From positions 25,490,052 through 25,554,051 of the forward strand of contig CM026565.1 of the NCBI GenBank assembly GCA_015143295.1: 64,000 nt of DNA, read 5' to 3'. Source of the DNA: Tetracentron sinense. Lineage: Eukaryota; Streptophyta; Magnoliopsida; Trochodendrales; Trochodendraceae. How positions within the stretch are numbered: the stretch's first letter is position 1; every line of letters begins with the position of its first letter. The notes under the pieces are model-generated. The model searched no databases. It was not told the origin of the DNA and saw only the letters and a program-made list of their open reading frames with translations. A program made the position numbers and the translations under genes. Shown in pieces: positions 44,114-56,387 of the stretch.

Positions 44114-44814
44114 TATTAGCCTAAAGGTTACAACCGTAGGTACCCTTAATGATTCCGATAATAACACAACAATGAAATGACCATTACGTTACTAATGTCT
44201 CTATTAAGTTCATGTGAAATCCAATTTATAAAAAGCATTAGCAAACCATCAAAGGCACAAAGCATGAAAATAACACCAAACATAAAAAGGATCCACAAAG
44301 CAAGCCATCTAATCAAATTGAAGATCCAAACCAAACGGTGAATTCAACTCCATTCTTTGAGAGACTCTTAGTGAGTATTCAAGTGATAATCCAACTCGTT
44401 TTAGGGGCAATTTCTGATTAAAAATCACTTTCACACATCTATTGTATTTGAAATCAAGAAACGGTGGATTCTTGTCATTGGAGTGGGAAGCTATATAGAA
44501 GGGAAGTCAAGAGAGGTGTTCTCTTGTAAGTGTAAAGGTTTGGTCTTCACCCGTGAAGAAGATCGTATAATAGTGGATCATGTTGAATCCTCAAGTGGGT
44601 AGCTTGAGGTAGGGACATAGGCGGGAAACCGACCTCGATATCATATCATTGTGTTTGATCTCTTACTCTCTTTTCTTTTAGCTATTATTTTACAGCTTGT
44701 TGCTTTGATTACATTTCAATTAGTAGCTTAAAATATTTGAAAATGGATTAGGATAAAGTTTTAATTTGTCAATACCCTATTCACCCCCCTCTAGGGTCAC
44801 ATTGTTGGGCAACA
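44114..44814 (+). repeat. Left LTR of the Sirevirus (701 bp, internally deleted)
   Basis: Matches the right LTR at both ends but jumps at about 44332-44340 from the equivalent of about 56715 to about 57727, losing roughly 1 kb. The lost part holds all the CAGTCGACTG palindromes and the TATA box, so this LTR can no longer promote transcription in the normal way. Both LTRs begin TA rather than TG. Confidence 0.85.
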
Positions 44815-44816
44815 AT

Positions 44817-44828
44817 TAATATTAGAGC
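44817..44828 (+). other. Primer-binding site of the Sirevirus (decayed)
   Basis: TAATATTAGAGC followed by CTAGGACTC corresponds to the usual Copia site TGGTATCAGAGC, complementary to initiator Met-tRNA. The three differences are all transitions. Confidence 0.75.
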
Positions 44829-44872
44829 CTAGGACTCTATATTTGACTTAACCGTCTTAAAGAAAAGATCTA

Positions 44873-46385
44873 TGGCAAACGTATTTGTAATTACCTAGGA
44901 TAAGGACAATCAATTACTAGACCTCTTTTGTTCAATGGACAAAATTACAACTATCGAAAAATTAGAATGATGTATTACATTCAAGTCTTAGACTATGAAT
45001 GTTGGAGAATTATTGCAAAGGCCAGCCCACACATTCCCACCAAACTAGTTGATGGTGTAAAAATACCCAAAAAGAGGATGATTGGTCGGAGTCTAATACA
45101 AAGCTTATGCAACTCAATGTCAAAGCAATGATTAATTTATATTATGCATTGAGTCCACAAGAATTCAATAGAGTATGGCTTGTGACTCCACGAAGGAAAT
45201 TTGGGATAAACTCTAAATTACCTATGAAGGAACTAACCAAGTAAATGAAGAAAAAATAAGCATGTTAGTTCATAAATATAAAATGTTTAAAATGAAAAAA
45301 GATGAATCCATGTCTGAAATGTTTACTAAATTTACTAACATTATTAATGAATTAAAATCTCTTAGAAAAGTCTATTCAAATGCAGAAAATGTAAGAAAGA
45401 TACTTCGTTCTCTTCTAAAAAGTTGGGCTCCAAAGGTGACAGCAATCCAAGAAGTTAAGAACATTACCAAACTACCCATGGATGAGCTTGTAGGATCCCT
45501 CATGACACATGAAGTCATCATGAAGGATCAAGATGAAGTGCCCAAGTCTAAAAAGGGACTTGCCTTGAAGTCCACTCAAGATAGTGAGGAGCATGAGAGT
45601 GAAAATGATGAGGACATAACTCTCATGGCAAGAAAGTTCAATAAATTTTTGAAGCACAAGAAGAACTTCAAGAATAGGTCATTCAAAGAAGGAATTCGCC
45701 AAGGAAATCATCAATGACGAATCAAGTAAGAAAGATCTCATCATATGCTTTGAATTCAAGAAGTCTGGACACATCAAAACTGAGTGTCCTCAACTCAAGA
45801 AGGGCAAGAGATTCAAACAGAAGGCTATGAAGGCCTCATGGGACGACTCCGATGAAAGTGAGTTAGATGATGCTCAAGTGATGGGGAAGTAGCCAATCTT
45901 TGCCACATAACACATGAGGATGAAATAAAATCTACACTTGATGAATCACTTTCCTTTGATGATCTTAGAGAAGCATTTGATGAACTTTATGGTGAATTTA
46001 AAAAGATAGTCTCTAAGAACTCAAAGTTTAAGAAAGCAAACTCTTTTCTCCTAAATGAAAATGAAATTTCACAAAAAAGAAAATGAAAATTTGAAAAATG
46101 AGAGAAAAACTTGCTTTTAGGCCTCAAGTCCTAATCAAGGAATGTAATTATCTAAAAGCCAAAGTTTAGGACTTGACAAGCATCATAATTAAGTTCACAA
46201 ATGTTCAAAAGAATTTGGATATGTTGTTAGGACAACAAATGTGTGTATTTGACAAAGCAAGAATTGAATACAAACTCCCAATTAAACAAAAGAATTTTCA
46301 AAACTTTTTAAATAAAACCGCACCTAGTAGCACTTTTATTCATATGTTGGAAATAAGAGAGTGGGAAAATTTTGGGTTCTAAGAG
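44873..46385 (+). pseudogene. Sirevirus gag (broken)
   Basis: Starts near 44873 (MANVFVIT, then a TAG). It continues in another frame with FNGQNYNYRKIRMMYYIQ (44929-44985), the conserved Copia gag opening. 45262-45717 is an open block with MLVHKYKMFKMKKDES and ENVRKILRSLLKSWAPKVTA, the standard gag core. The zinc knuckle at 45746-45787 reads CFEFKKSGHIKTEC, so its second cysteine is replaced by Phe. An acidic linker and a charged coiled-coil stretch follow. 46173-46385 carries CVFDKARIEY, the usual Sirevirus gag tail. Gag would build the particle. Several frameshifts and stops rule out function. Confidence 0.8.
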
Positions 46386-46487
46386 AACAACTTTTCTCAA
46401 TGCTAACCAAGTTAAACCTAAAAGGGTTTGGGTATCAAAGGGAGTTACTTGAATTTGTGTTGTAGGTTTGCATGAAATCAAGTTCCT

Positions 46488-48170
46488 CTAAGACCATTTG
46501 GTTCTTGGATAGCGGTTGCTCAAGGCACATGACGGGGAACAAAATGCTATTATATCTAGCTCTCCGAAAGATGGAAGACATGTGACATTCGGAGACAACT
46601 TCAAAGGAAAGATCATCGGCATAGGAAATGTAGGTAAAGGTAATTCAACTTTTATTGAAAATATACTTTTAGTAGAAGGTTTAAAGCATAATTTGATTAG
46701 CATTAGTTAATTTTGTGATAAAGGCCTAAATGTATCTTTCAAATCAAACATGTGTATGATTAAAGATAGTGATATTGTAAATACCTTATTCATTGCATAT
46801 ATAAATGAGAATGTTTACACAATGAAATTCAATGAAATTATTTCTCAAAACTTGATATGTTTTTCGGCTCTAAATAAAGCTAGTTGGTTATGACATAGGA
46901 GACTTAGACATGCTAGTATGGACTTGCTTTCTAAATTATCTATAAATGAACTAGTTAAAGGATTACCTAAAACCAAATTTCTAAAGGGAAGTGATTTAAA
47001 ACTCTCGATAGTACCTTTTATTGAGAGTAAAGGCCGCAAGATCAAAAATTCAAAGGTTCAAACATTTAAGTGGGGCCCACCATTAAAAGAAAAAACAACA
47101 TGTGGTCGTTTGATTTTCAAACGTGCAGCCTTAAACTTGATAGTAGGAACTATCGAGAGTTTTCAATTAATTTCCATTTGTAAAAGATAAAGTATATGAT
47201 GTATGTCAACTAGGCAAACAAATCAAAATATCTTTTAAGAAAAAGAAAGAAATTTCAATTTCCAGACCTTTTGAACTTCTTCACTTAGATTTGTTTAGTC
47301 CTAATGATGCTGTTAGCCTAGAAGGAAACTGTATGATTTTGTGATTTTGTGATTGTTGATGACTAATCTAGATTTACTTGGGTGTTATTCTTATCACATA
47401 AAAGTGAAGCACACACATTATTTGCTAAGTTTTGTAAGAGGGTGCAAAATGAAAAAGACTAACAATATAAGAAGTGAGGGAGGAGAATTTAAAAACAAAG
47501 AAATAGAAGTTTTTTGTGAAGAAAATTGATTTGGTCATAACTTCTCCGCTCTTAGAACTTCTCAATAAAATGGTGTAGTCAAACGTAAGAATAGATCAAT
47601 TCAAAAATTACTAGAATAATGTTAAATGAACATAACTTACCTAATTACTTTTGGGCCGAAGCCGTAAATACCTCAAGTTATGTAATTAATAGAGTTGTAA
47701 TAAGAAACAAATTGAATAAAACACCATATGAACTTTAGAAATGAAGATCACCTAATATTAGTTACTTTAAGGTATTTGGGTGTAAATATTTTATATTAAA
47801 TGATAAACATCACTTAAAGAAATTTGATCTTAAATCTCATTAAGAAATCTTTATAAGATATTCAACAAATAACAAATCATATAGAGTATTTATCAAGAAA
47901 ACCTTAGTTGTTGAAGAATGTATACATGTTGTATTTGATGAAGCAAATCCTTATAATAATGAGAAAAATGATGAAAATGAGATGGAAAACAACGTGGAGA
48001 AACTTTCAAAAGATATTTCAATAATTGAATTAAATAAGAAAGAAAAGAATAAGAATGACAAAGAAGATTTTAAATAAGGATGAACTTATTGAAAATGATA
48101 ATGAAGAAGAATTTGAAATTGAAAAAGAATATCAATTTCCTAAAGCTTGGAAAATAATAAAGGATCACCC
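46488..48170 (+). pseudogene. Sirevirus pol: protease and integrase part (broken)
   Basis: WFLDSGCSRHMTGNK at about 46499 holds the aspartic-protease active site DSG (46508-46516). GLKHNLISIS and then RRLRHAS (about 46895) mark the pre-integrase zinc region. CQLGKQIKI (about 47208) and FELLHLDLFSP (about 47275) mark the integrase start and the first catalytic Asp. The later DD-E region survives only as fragments (VVKRKNRSI near 47580). In-frame TAG/TGA codons in place of Trp and Gln are common, consistent with old C-to-T decay. The frame is lost by 48170. Confidence 0.78.
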
Positions 48171-48179
48171 CAAAGAGCT

Positions 48180-49764
48180 AATTATTGGTGATATGGAAAT
48201 AGTGGTAAGAATAAGAAGAAACATTTATAATTAACTTGGCTTTCTTATCTAAAATTGAACCTAAAAATGCTAATAAAACAATTGAAGATGAATCATGGGT
48301 AATGGGTGTGCAAGAAAAACTTAACCAATTTGAAAGAATCAATGTATGATATTTAGTACCTATACCTAAAAATAAGTCAACCATAGATACAAAATGGGTT
48401 TTTAGAAATAAGAATGATGAATCTAGAAAAATTATGAAAAATAAAGAAAGATTGGTAGCCCAATGTTACAACTAAGAAGAGAGAATAAATTATGAAGAAA
48501 CTTTTGCTCCAGTTGCTGGATTAGAAGCTATTAGAATGTTACTTGCTTTTGCTAGCTATAAAGATTTCAAATTGATATCAAAAGTATATTTTTAAATGGT
48601 TTCATATTGGAGGAAGTATATATTGAACAACCTCCTTGTTTTGAAAATCATTAAAAATTTTCAAACCATGTGTTTAAACTTACTAAAGCATTACATGGTT
48701 TAAAATAAGCACCTTGAGCATGGTATGATAGATTAAGTAGATTCTTTCTTAACAATGATTTCATTAGAGGAAAAATAGATACTACGTTATTTGTGAAATC
48801 TAAAAATGATGATATGCTCATTGTTCAAATATATGTTGATGATATCATTTTTGGATCTTCTAATGAATCTTTGTGTAAAGAGTTTGCTAAGACCATGCAA
48901 GAAGAATTCAAAATGAGTATGATGGGAGGGTTGAACTTTTTCCTTGAACTTCAAAACAAGCATACAAAAGAAGAAACCTTCATCAATCAAGTCAAGTACA
49001 CTAGAGAGCTTCTCAAGAAGTTTGGAATAGACAATGCTAAAAAGATTGACACTCCTATGAGTCCCTCAAACAAACTTGACAAGGATGAGAAAATGCAAAG
49101 ATGTAGATGAAAATAAATATTGAGGTATGATTGGTAGTTTACTTTATTTAACTGCTAGTAAACCCGATATTATGTTTAGTGTTTGCATATGTGCTAGATT
49201 TCAATCATGTCCTAAAGAATCTCATATGACTGTTGTAAAAAATATACTTGTTAGGAACAATGAACTTATTTATTTGGTATCCTAATAACACTTATTAGTT
49301 ATTCAAATGTGGACTTTACCAGGTGCAAAGTTGATCGCAAAAGCACAAGTGATATTTGTTACTTTTTATGACAATTCTTTGTTTCATGGTTTAGCAAAAA
49401 GCAAAATTTCGTAGCTTTATCTACAACCGAGGCTGAATATGTAATAGTTGGGAGTTATTGTGCTCAAACTTTATACATGAAACAAAAATTGGAAGACTTT
49501 AAACTTAAGTATGACTATATTTCAATTAAATGTGATAATACTAGTGCTATTTGAATGACTAAAATCTCATTCAACACTCAAGAACTAAACACATTGAAAT
49601 GAAATATCATTTTATATGAGATCATGTTCAAAACGAGGATGTAATATTGGAATTTTTTAATAAAAATAATCAACTTGCGGATATTCACAAAACCCCTTCA
49701 ACATGAAATGTTTAGTACTTTGAGAAGAGAACTTGAGATGGGTAGGCTTAATGACCTTATGTGA
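48180..49764 (+). pseudogene. Sirevirus pol: reverse transcriptase and RNase H part (broken)
   Basis: The RT palm opening TKWVFRNKNDE is at about 48391, followed by EETFAPVAGLEAIRMLLAFA (about 48498). The catalytic YVDD box is at 48832-48843 within QIYVDDIIFGSSNE, and the following open frame runs to 49110. RNase H shows as FVALSTTEAEY (about 49409) and the pol end as MGRLNDLM with TGA at 49762-49764. The order protease-integrase-RT-RNase H is diagnostic of Copia elements. Numerous stops and frameshifts are present, so the polymerase is dead. Confidence 0.85.
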
Positions 49765-49900
49765 TCATGTTTAATGATGCCTAATGCTTATTTTAAATAA
49801 TATGGATGATTAATCTTTATTGTAAATGATTTGGGTGATTGATTGATCATATATTATGTTTAATGATGTTTAAATGTGTATTTAGATGTTTAATTAAACA

Positions 49901-51197
49901 CTAGTAAAGGTGCACGTGCTTTGCACGTATTAATTTTTTACTAATAAAATTAAAATATATATTTTATTTATAATTATTGGAAGAGGTGTAACTGGAACAA
50001 ATAAAGAGAGTTACTTATATATATATTTTTTCTTCATTAGATGGTGCTCTGGCAACGTCTTGAGATCTTTTTCTTCAATGAATGATATTTCTTCAATGGA
50101 TACTAATTATTTTCTTCTTTTTACCGATGAATATCACTACACACCGAGTCTAAAAAAAAGAATATACTAATGCATTCATGGTTTGGAAGATAAAAGGAGC
50201 CACAATTATAATCATGCATTATATGGTATTTTGCATGCCCCATAAAGACATATGCATAATCAGGCTGTGTGTTGCATACAGGCATGCCCTTATGGATGTG
50301 TGTTATGTTATTGTAGAACTTCCAACAGATGGAAACCTGTTGGAGACACGTAATTCTTACTGGTTGATCTAGATAAGAAAATTTTCCTACTCATTCTCCT
50401 ATAAGGACACAATATCACACCCTTTGTTGCGCAAAAAAGAAAAAAATTAAATGACTAATGAGTAATATCAAAATTACTTGAAAAAAGTCAAGAACCTAAG
50501 CAATCGATCTTCTAAGTCGTCAATAGAAGGCAGGGTGGTCACCAAGACAAATTGCAGCAACTCCCAACTTCAAGAATTCTCGAAAAAGGTGCAAAAAATT
50601 GTGAATAACAAAATGATGTGAATAATAGCATTCGATAGAAGAGATTCTGTCAGTAAAATGGGATCAAAATTCAAGTAAAAAAAGACTGGAAGAAAGAAAC
50701 GCAATCAGGATCATAGTTTAAAAGTCAAAATCCTCCATTACGTAAATTTTCTTGGAGAAGAAGAATTCTAATTTGTTTCTATAAGGATTTTATCTAATAG
50801 ACTCCTTATTAAAAGAAAATACTTATCACTTAATAAGAAAATACTTATTTAAAGGCACGTATCAATCTCCTTTAACCCTTTCGTTCCCTTCAGATCAGGA
50901 GATAAAAAAGAAGAATTAGAAAAAGTTCTATTGAGTTATAAACTAAGTCTACCTCTTTTCTAAGTATACCTCTATCTGTTTTTTAAAACAATATACATGA
51001 GGGAGAGAAAAAAGGAGGATTAGAAGGAGTTCTAGTTAGTCATAAACTAACTCTACCTCTTTTCTAATTTAATTTAGTTATAAACTACTCTTTAAACTTC
51101 TTTTAACCTAAGGTAATAGAATTAGTAAATTAAATTAAAGGGTATTTTTGTCAACATAAAATTGAGGTTACTCCTTGTACTTTTATTAGTAGAATGA
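49901..51197 (-). mobile_element. Helitron-like non-autonomous element (candidate, ~1.3 kb)
   Basis: On the minus strand the 3' end reads a hairpin ACGTGC-AAA-GCACGT, nine bases, then CTAG, with a T flanking it. This is the Helitron pattern (CTRR end with an upstream hairpin, insertion between A and T). The proposed 5' end is TCATTCTACTAATAAAAG with a flanking A at 51198. The interior is AT-rich and contains a 64-codon frame (50178-50372) with no known domain; no Rep/helicase is present. It interrupts the Sirevirus between pol and the extra ORF. The 3' end is well supported, the exact 5' end less so. Confidence 0.55.
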
Positions 51198-51259
51198 TAT
51201 ATTTATAATAAGACTGGTTTTAAAAGTGAAATAATTTTGTTTTAGAATTTTCACTATAC

Positions 51260-51404
51260 ACCAGTCGACTGGTTTTTGATGGGAAACCAAACCAGTCGAC
51301 TAGTTATATGGATGACTGAAAATAGTGCTGATTTAGTGTAAATCAGTCGACTTATTCTTCAAGCATAAAGAAACCAGTCGACTGATTCTGTCAGGGCTAT
51401 AAAT
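51260..51404 (+). promoter_or_regulatory. Internal promoter-like block: four CAGTCGACTG palindromes plus TATA box
   Basis: ACCAGTCGACTGG-type words start at about 51260, 51291, 51342 and 51373, followed by GGCTATAAATAAT (TATAAAT at 51398-51404), 170 bp before the extra ORF. The same two parts, many CAGTCGACTG words then GGCTATAAATT, form the promoter of the right LTR (57088-57601). This suggests the extra ORF has its own LTR-derived or co-evolved promoter. Confidence 0.5.
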
Positions 51405-52910
51405 AATAACCCCTGTTTAGATCATTTTGCAAATCCTCTTTCTTCTAAACCAGTCACCTTCTCTGCCCCATACGACTAATTTACCTCTCTTCCACCATCT
51501 GAATCCTTCCAACACTATTTTCCATTTATTCTAAACCTTCCAAACCCATTTTCCCCAAATCTAAATCCTCAAAATGGGTAGAACCAAAAACCCTAACATA
51601 GGTCTAAATCCTAAGAAGCCTCGAACAGAAAAAAGAAAAGGTCTTGCCTCTATCTCCTTCGCTCCTTCTCGATCAAAGAAAGGTTCCTCCAAGTGCAAAT
51701 CACCTAAATTAGAGAAGAAGCTCAAGGAGAACTTTACCAAAAGGACAGTCATGTACGGTAAGGTACTAGACTTCATTTTCTTTGATAATTGGAGGTTATC
51801 TCGGATTAGCCATCTTTTTGATGTCTTAAAATGGAAAATATTTCTACAATCAAATGAATCCATGTACCCTCAGCTTGTTAAGCTTTTCTATACCCATTTC
51901 CACTTCGAACAAACCACCAAAATCGTCACCTATCTTTGTAGTCAGGACATCTCATTTCATCTCTAGGATCTTCTAGACATTCTTCGTATTCTCGAAGGCA
52001 AATTTCAGTCCTAACTAGTAACAAATGGACTACATTTGAGAGTTTTGATGAAGTCGAAGCTTTAAAGTTTATGTGTACAAATCAAGACTTCACCGAAGCT
52101 TTCCAACCTAAGGTCAAGGAACTCACTCTAGAGGCTAGGATCATTCACCATGTCATTACTCACAATATCATTCCTAGAGCCGGTGGTAGGGACTATGTTA
52201 CTTTTCTTGACGTATTTGTCACGTGGTGCATCATCACCACTAAACATCTTGACCTATCCTATCTCATTGTCCACACCATGAATGATTGTGTTAAGAAGAA
52301 GACCGGGAATCTCCCTTATGGTCTAGCTCTCACTTGTATTTTCAAGTACTTCAAACTCCCATTGGCCTCCTGTACTGACAAGCAAGATGTCTCCCACTAT
52401 GACATCTATGGAAAGGCCACTATCTTGAGTATGAGCTATTTTTGGTCTAATGAGAAGGGCTGGGTTCCCAAGCCTGCCTTTGGTGAGTCACCATCCTCAG
52501 GAGCAGAGAGAGAGATAGATCCAGATGATACCACTCCTGCAGCACTTCAGAGGAAGAGAATCAAAGGCACTCCAGGCACTGGATCCTCCCTTGGCACTCC
52601 TTCAGGAACTTCTTCATGCACTCTTTTAAGCCACCAGTGACAACCTTAGAGACTCAGAGATAGGGGCTCTCACCTCAGATAAAGTTTCCACCTCATATGG
52701 AGGGTGGACCTTCTACTCATCTTGTGACCCCAGGAGATCCTCTATTGATGATGATCTTGTTTGCCTACTGATAAGCAAGATCGACTCCCTTGGGACTATT
52801 ATGGTGAGCTTTCAGACAGAAGTCAGGGAGAAAATGGACACCCTGGACACTAGGGTTAGTGATCTCTATGTGGATATGGGGATTTTAAAGAACAAGGTTG
52901 ATGCCACTAC

Positions 52911-55845
52911 TGTCACGACCCAAAATACCCCCTATGAGTTAGGGATACTTTGACTCATAATGTGCCATATCCGATACCAAACCATCCTGCAAAATATCCA
53001 AGGCATAATATAATAGAAACGATAATCATAGCGGAAGCGTAAACTAAACTTTTCTTTAACATATATGATCTGTATTCTCAAGTTTATACATACCTAACCA
53101 AAAGTAAAGGTGGACATGCCCACCTATCAAAAGACAAAATGTAATCTCACTATCACTCCACTTAGCGATAGTCTAGATAGGGCCACACATCTAAACCCCT
53201 ATCCTCCTATGGCTGCAATGGGATAGACGGCTCTCTTTCTTCCACGTATTCCTCTTCAATCCAAGGCTCTGGGTTGCAATTGTTAAATGAACCTACCAAC
53301 ATAAAATATACGGCTAAGCATGGAATACTTAGTGTGTACAAGCTACTAACTAACATTGTTATACAATAACTAATATCATGTGAGTATTGAAGACAACAGT
53401 TCATAACTCTTGCATTTAGCCGAACATAGAAATCATAACTCACAACTTAACTTAATATATACATACTTTCAAAACATTATCTTAAGAGTTTTCGTAGAAA
53501 ACAAAACATGTCTTATGAATTCTTATAAATCTTATGAGTTCTTTGAGCTTGTGAGTTCTTATGAATTCTTTGAGATTGTGAGTCCTTATGAGTTCTTTGA
53601 GCTTGTGAGTTCTTATGAGTTCTTTGAGCTTGTGAGTTCTTATGAGTCTTGTGAGTTTGGTAACCAATCTTAGACTTATGATCCGTAGAGACTTGTGAAA
53701 CGTTCTTAGACTTGATCCTTAGACATGATCATTATGAGCCTCATGAGCCTTATGAGCCTTATGAGCCACTTGTGAGCCTTACGAGTTCTTATGAATTCTT
53801 ATGAACCACTTGTGAGCCTTATGAGTTCTTGTGAGTTCTTATGTGAGTCTTGCGAGACTTGTGATCCTTAGAGACTTGTGAGCCAATCTTAAACATGATC
53901 ATTATGAGCATTCGTAACTGATCTTTGACTTATGATCCGTAGAGATATGGTAACAGATCTTAGACTTTGTCAACCCAAAGTTTGGCCTTGTCAAATCTTA
54001 TGAGTTCATTATTTTTCCTTATGAGGTTTTCCTTAACACTCTTCTTATGCATTTTTCAACATTATGCTTATGAGAAACATTGCTCACACACGACATATAG
54101 TGCTTGTGGTGCTTGTGAGCATCATATTGGCATGAAAGCACTTAGAAGAATAATATATATCATTCCATAGGTTTAAGAAAACTTAAATAGAACATATAGA
54201 GGCATATTAGCAATTTGATAATTTGGGGGAAAACCTTAAATTATGTTTCATCATCCTAGGTTTAAATCTCACACATGAATTTTATCGAACATATGACATT
54301 CAACATTTCAATAAGCATTAACTCATGTTTTCATACTCATACATTTCATCAAACACCTTAAGTGCACGTTTTATGTGTACATTGCCCTTCCCCATTTTCC
54401 ATCATACAATAACCATCCACATTCTCTATGACATCCAATTAAAGCCTCAACTAATCCATACACCCCACACCATCCATATCCATATTAATTAATCTATACA
54501 TTTAAGGTAAACATGGTTGATTTAATAATAGGAAACGTCTGTGACCAAATCCAAGCATACATACCATATAAAACCTATGTTTTGGATCTAGGTTATCACT
54601 AATTAAGTTGACTAGAAAGGTATACTTACCTCCTAAAGATCAATCCTATCTTGAAGAAACCCTTGACCACGAAATCCAAGCTTGATGGAGAAAATCCAAC
54701 CTTGAGAGGGAAGACCCTTGCTTGAAGGAGAAGATCCAAGCCTTGGAATAAAGGATTTGAGCTCCACTTGATCTCCAACAAAAACCCCCTTTGGAAACCC
54801 TACTTCTCTCTCTTTTCTTCCCACAATCTCTTTTTGATTTAGTGTCACCCTAAACCCCACGAAAATCCCCTCTATTTATAGCCCAAGGGGTTAAAAACCC
54901 TGATTTCCTCGTCTTTAAAAAAAAAAGAGTCTCGTGCTGATGATCAATCGTCAGGCTGGGCGATCGATCATCCAGACCTCCAGTGAACTGCCTAGATTCT
55001 GGGTTCTGGGCGATCGATCTTCAAGCTTGGGATGATCGATCGTCCAAACCTCCAATGAGCTGTCTAGATTTTTCCCGTTTGGTAATTCGACCATAACTTT
55101 TGAATCGCTCATCGGATTTTGACGATTCAACTTGCGTTAGACTCATCATTCAAAGGGGAACAACTTTGGTGTTTTATAAAACTCCTAATTCTTCTTTATT
55201 CATGGTCAAAGTGGCCCTAAAGTTGACTGGTCCTGGAACAATTACAGCAGACCAGAATTTTAGCAGACTAGTTTTCAAAAATCCGACGTTTGACCTAAGC
55301 TAAACTCAAAATATGGAAAAGTGATAAACATGAACTTCGAAGAGGTTTCCGATGTCTTTCAAAAAATTCAAGAATCACTCGATTCCGATCAGCGGTGACA
55401 AAACTATGTCTCCCTAAAGTTGAGGATATGTGAAGACATCCTTCTTCTTTTCAGCTTTGATCATACTTTGATCACTTAGAGTGTTTCACACTCTTGTTTT
55501 AACACCCTTAAGCTATTCATAAAGGTCCTTAGGAACCTAACACAATTTCTAACACATCCATGGAAAACAAAAACCCCCATGAACATTAAGATCCACGTGG
55601 CCCTAACACCATAAAAACTTAGGGTATTTCATACCCTTGACTTTAAAACACTTAGAGTATTCTTATACTCAGTATTTCTGAGCTACACATACTCCTACCC
55701 AATTAAACTCAAGGTAAAAACCATCATTATAGCTTATTCTACAACCACAACAATACAAGAAGGCTTTTGACCTTCACAACTCATGAACTAACACTATTCA
55801 TGACACTATTCACCGTGCATGAATATCAAGGACCGGGGTTCTACA
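52911..55845 (-). mobile_element. Solo LTR D (Tekay/Del-like), minus orientation, 2,935 bp
   Basis: Plus-strand ends are TGTCACGACCC and GGACCGGGGTTCTACA, i.e. on the minus strand the LTR runs TGTAGAACCCCGGTCC to GGGTCGTGACA. Flanks ACTAC (52906-52910) and ACTAT (55846-55850) agree at four of five. It splits the coding sequence of the Sirevirus extra ORF, whose reading continues on both sides. The minus-strand TATA box (CTATAAATAG) is at 54872-54880. CGATCGATC words lie at 54935-55060, and 53532-53639 is four 27-bp units. LTR F at the window end is a relative. Confidence 0.82.
53532..53639. repeat. 27-bp tandem repeat, 4 units, in LTR D
   Basis: TTATGAGTTCTTTGAGCTTG plus TGAGTTC repeats four times with few changes; looser copies of CTTATGAGCC continue to about 53930. 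The 27-bp period keeps frames open on both strands (SYEFFELV / RTHKLKEL), a repeat artefact. Confidence 0.9.
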
Positions 55846-56387
55846 ACTATAGAATCGGTAGAGAAGAAAGGAAAGGACTCTTTTGAGCAAATTCAAAAGT
55901 TGAGTGATGAGGTCTAAGTCACACAGATTCAATTGACCAGAAGCTTGCTCAGATTGTCTGCACCTATGCTCCACCAGATTGCATCTAAAGTGAATGGGCT
56001 AGCTCTTCACATGCATGATGTCAAGACCCATTTTACTTTTGAACCCAAGAGTGGCCCCAGTGAACCAAAGAGTGGCCCCAGTAACCCCAAGCAGTAGATT
56101 TTTTTTATGATGCCAAGGAGGAGAAAGAAGGAGAAAATAATTGAAATGTTAAATTGTATGTTTTTTGGTTTTTTGAATGAAATGTAATGGATGTATGTTT
56201 TGTAGTGCTTAGTACAGTTGTGTACTTTTCTTGTAATTTTTTGACACATCTATATATTTATGATACATTTCTTATCTATTGTGACCTTTTGAGAATCATT
56301 TATCATATTGGTATCAAATGTTTATGAATGACTTATGCAAATGAATTGAAGTTATATCTTGAATTTATTAAAATTCATTAATGCATA

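Larger units (their letters stand above)
51574..56097 (+). pseudogene. Sirevirus extra 3' ORF (envelope-position ORF), split by LTR D
   Basis: Readable in pieces. 51574-51966 has a basic Lys/Ser-rich head, then helical segments with FYTHFHFEQTTKIVTYL. 52071-52640, after a frameshift near 52000, has LTLEARIIHHVITHNIIPRA and NLPYGLALTCIFKYF. This pattern resembles plant proteins annotated as 'putative plant transposon protein'. 52730-52910 is a heptad-rich coiled coil (KIDSLGTIM, KMDTLDTRVSDL). The reading resumes after LTR D at 55846 (IESVEKKGK) and ends PKSGPSNPKQ with TAG at 56095-56097. In Sireviruses the ORF in this position is called env-like; I see no signal peptide or membrane segment, so that label is positional only. 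Not functional. Confidence 0.65.

Noticed and set aside
51561-51863. 100-codon minus frame
   Set aside because: Antisense shadow of the Sirevirus extra ORF at 51574-51966.
53410-53673. 87-codon SYEFFELV-repeat frame and its antisense partner
   Set aside because: Product of the 27-bp tandem repeat in LTR D; no start context or conserved flanks.
51574-56097. A true envelope gene in the Sirevirus
   Set aside because: No signal peptide, transmembrane segment or cleavage motif can be seen. The name env-like would rest on position only.
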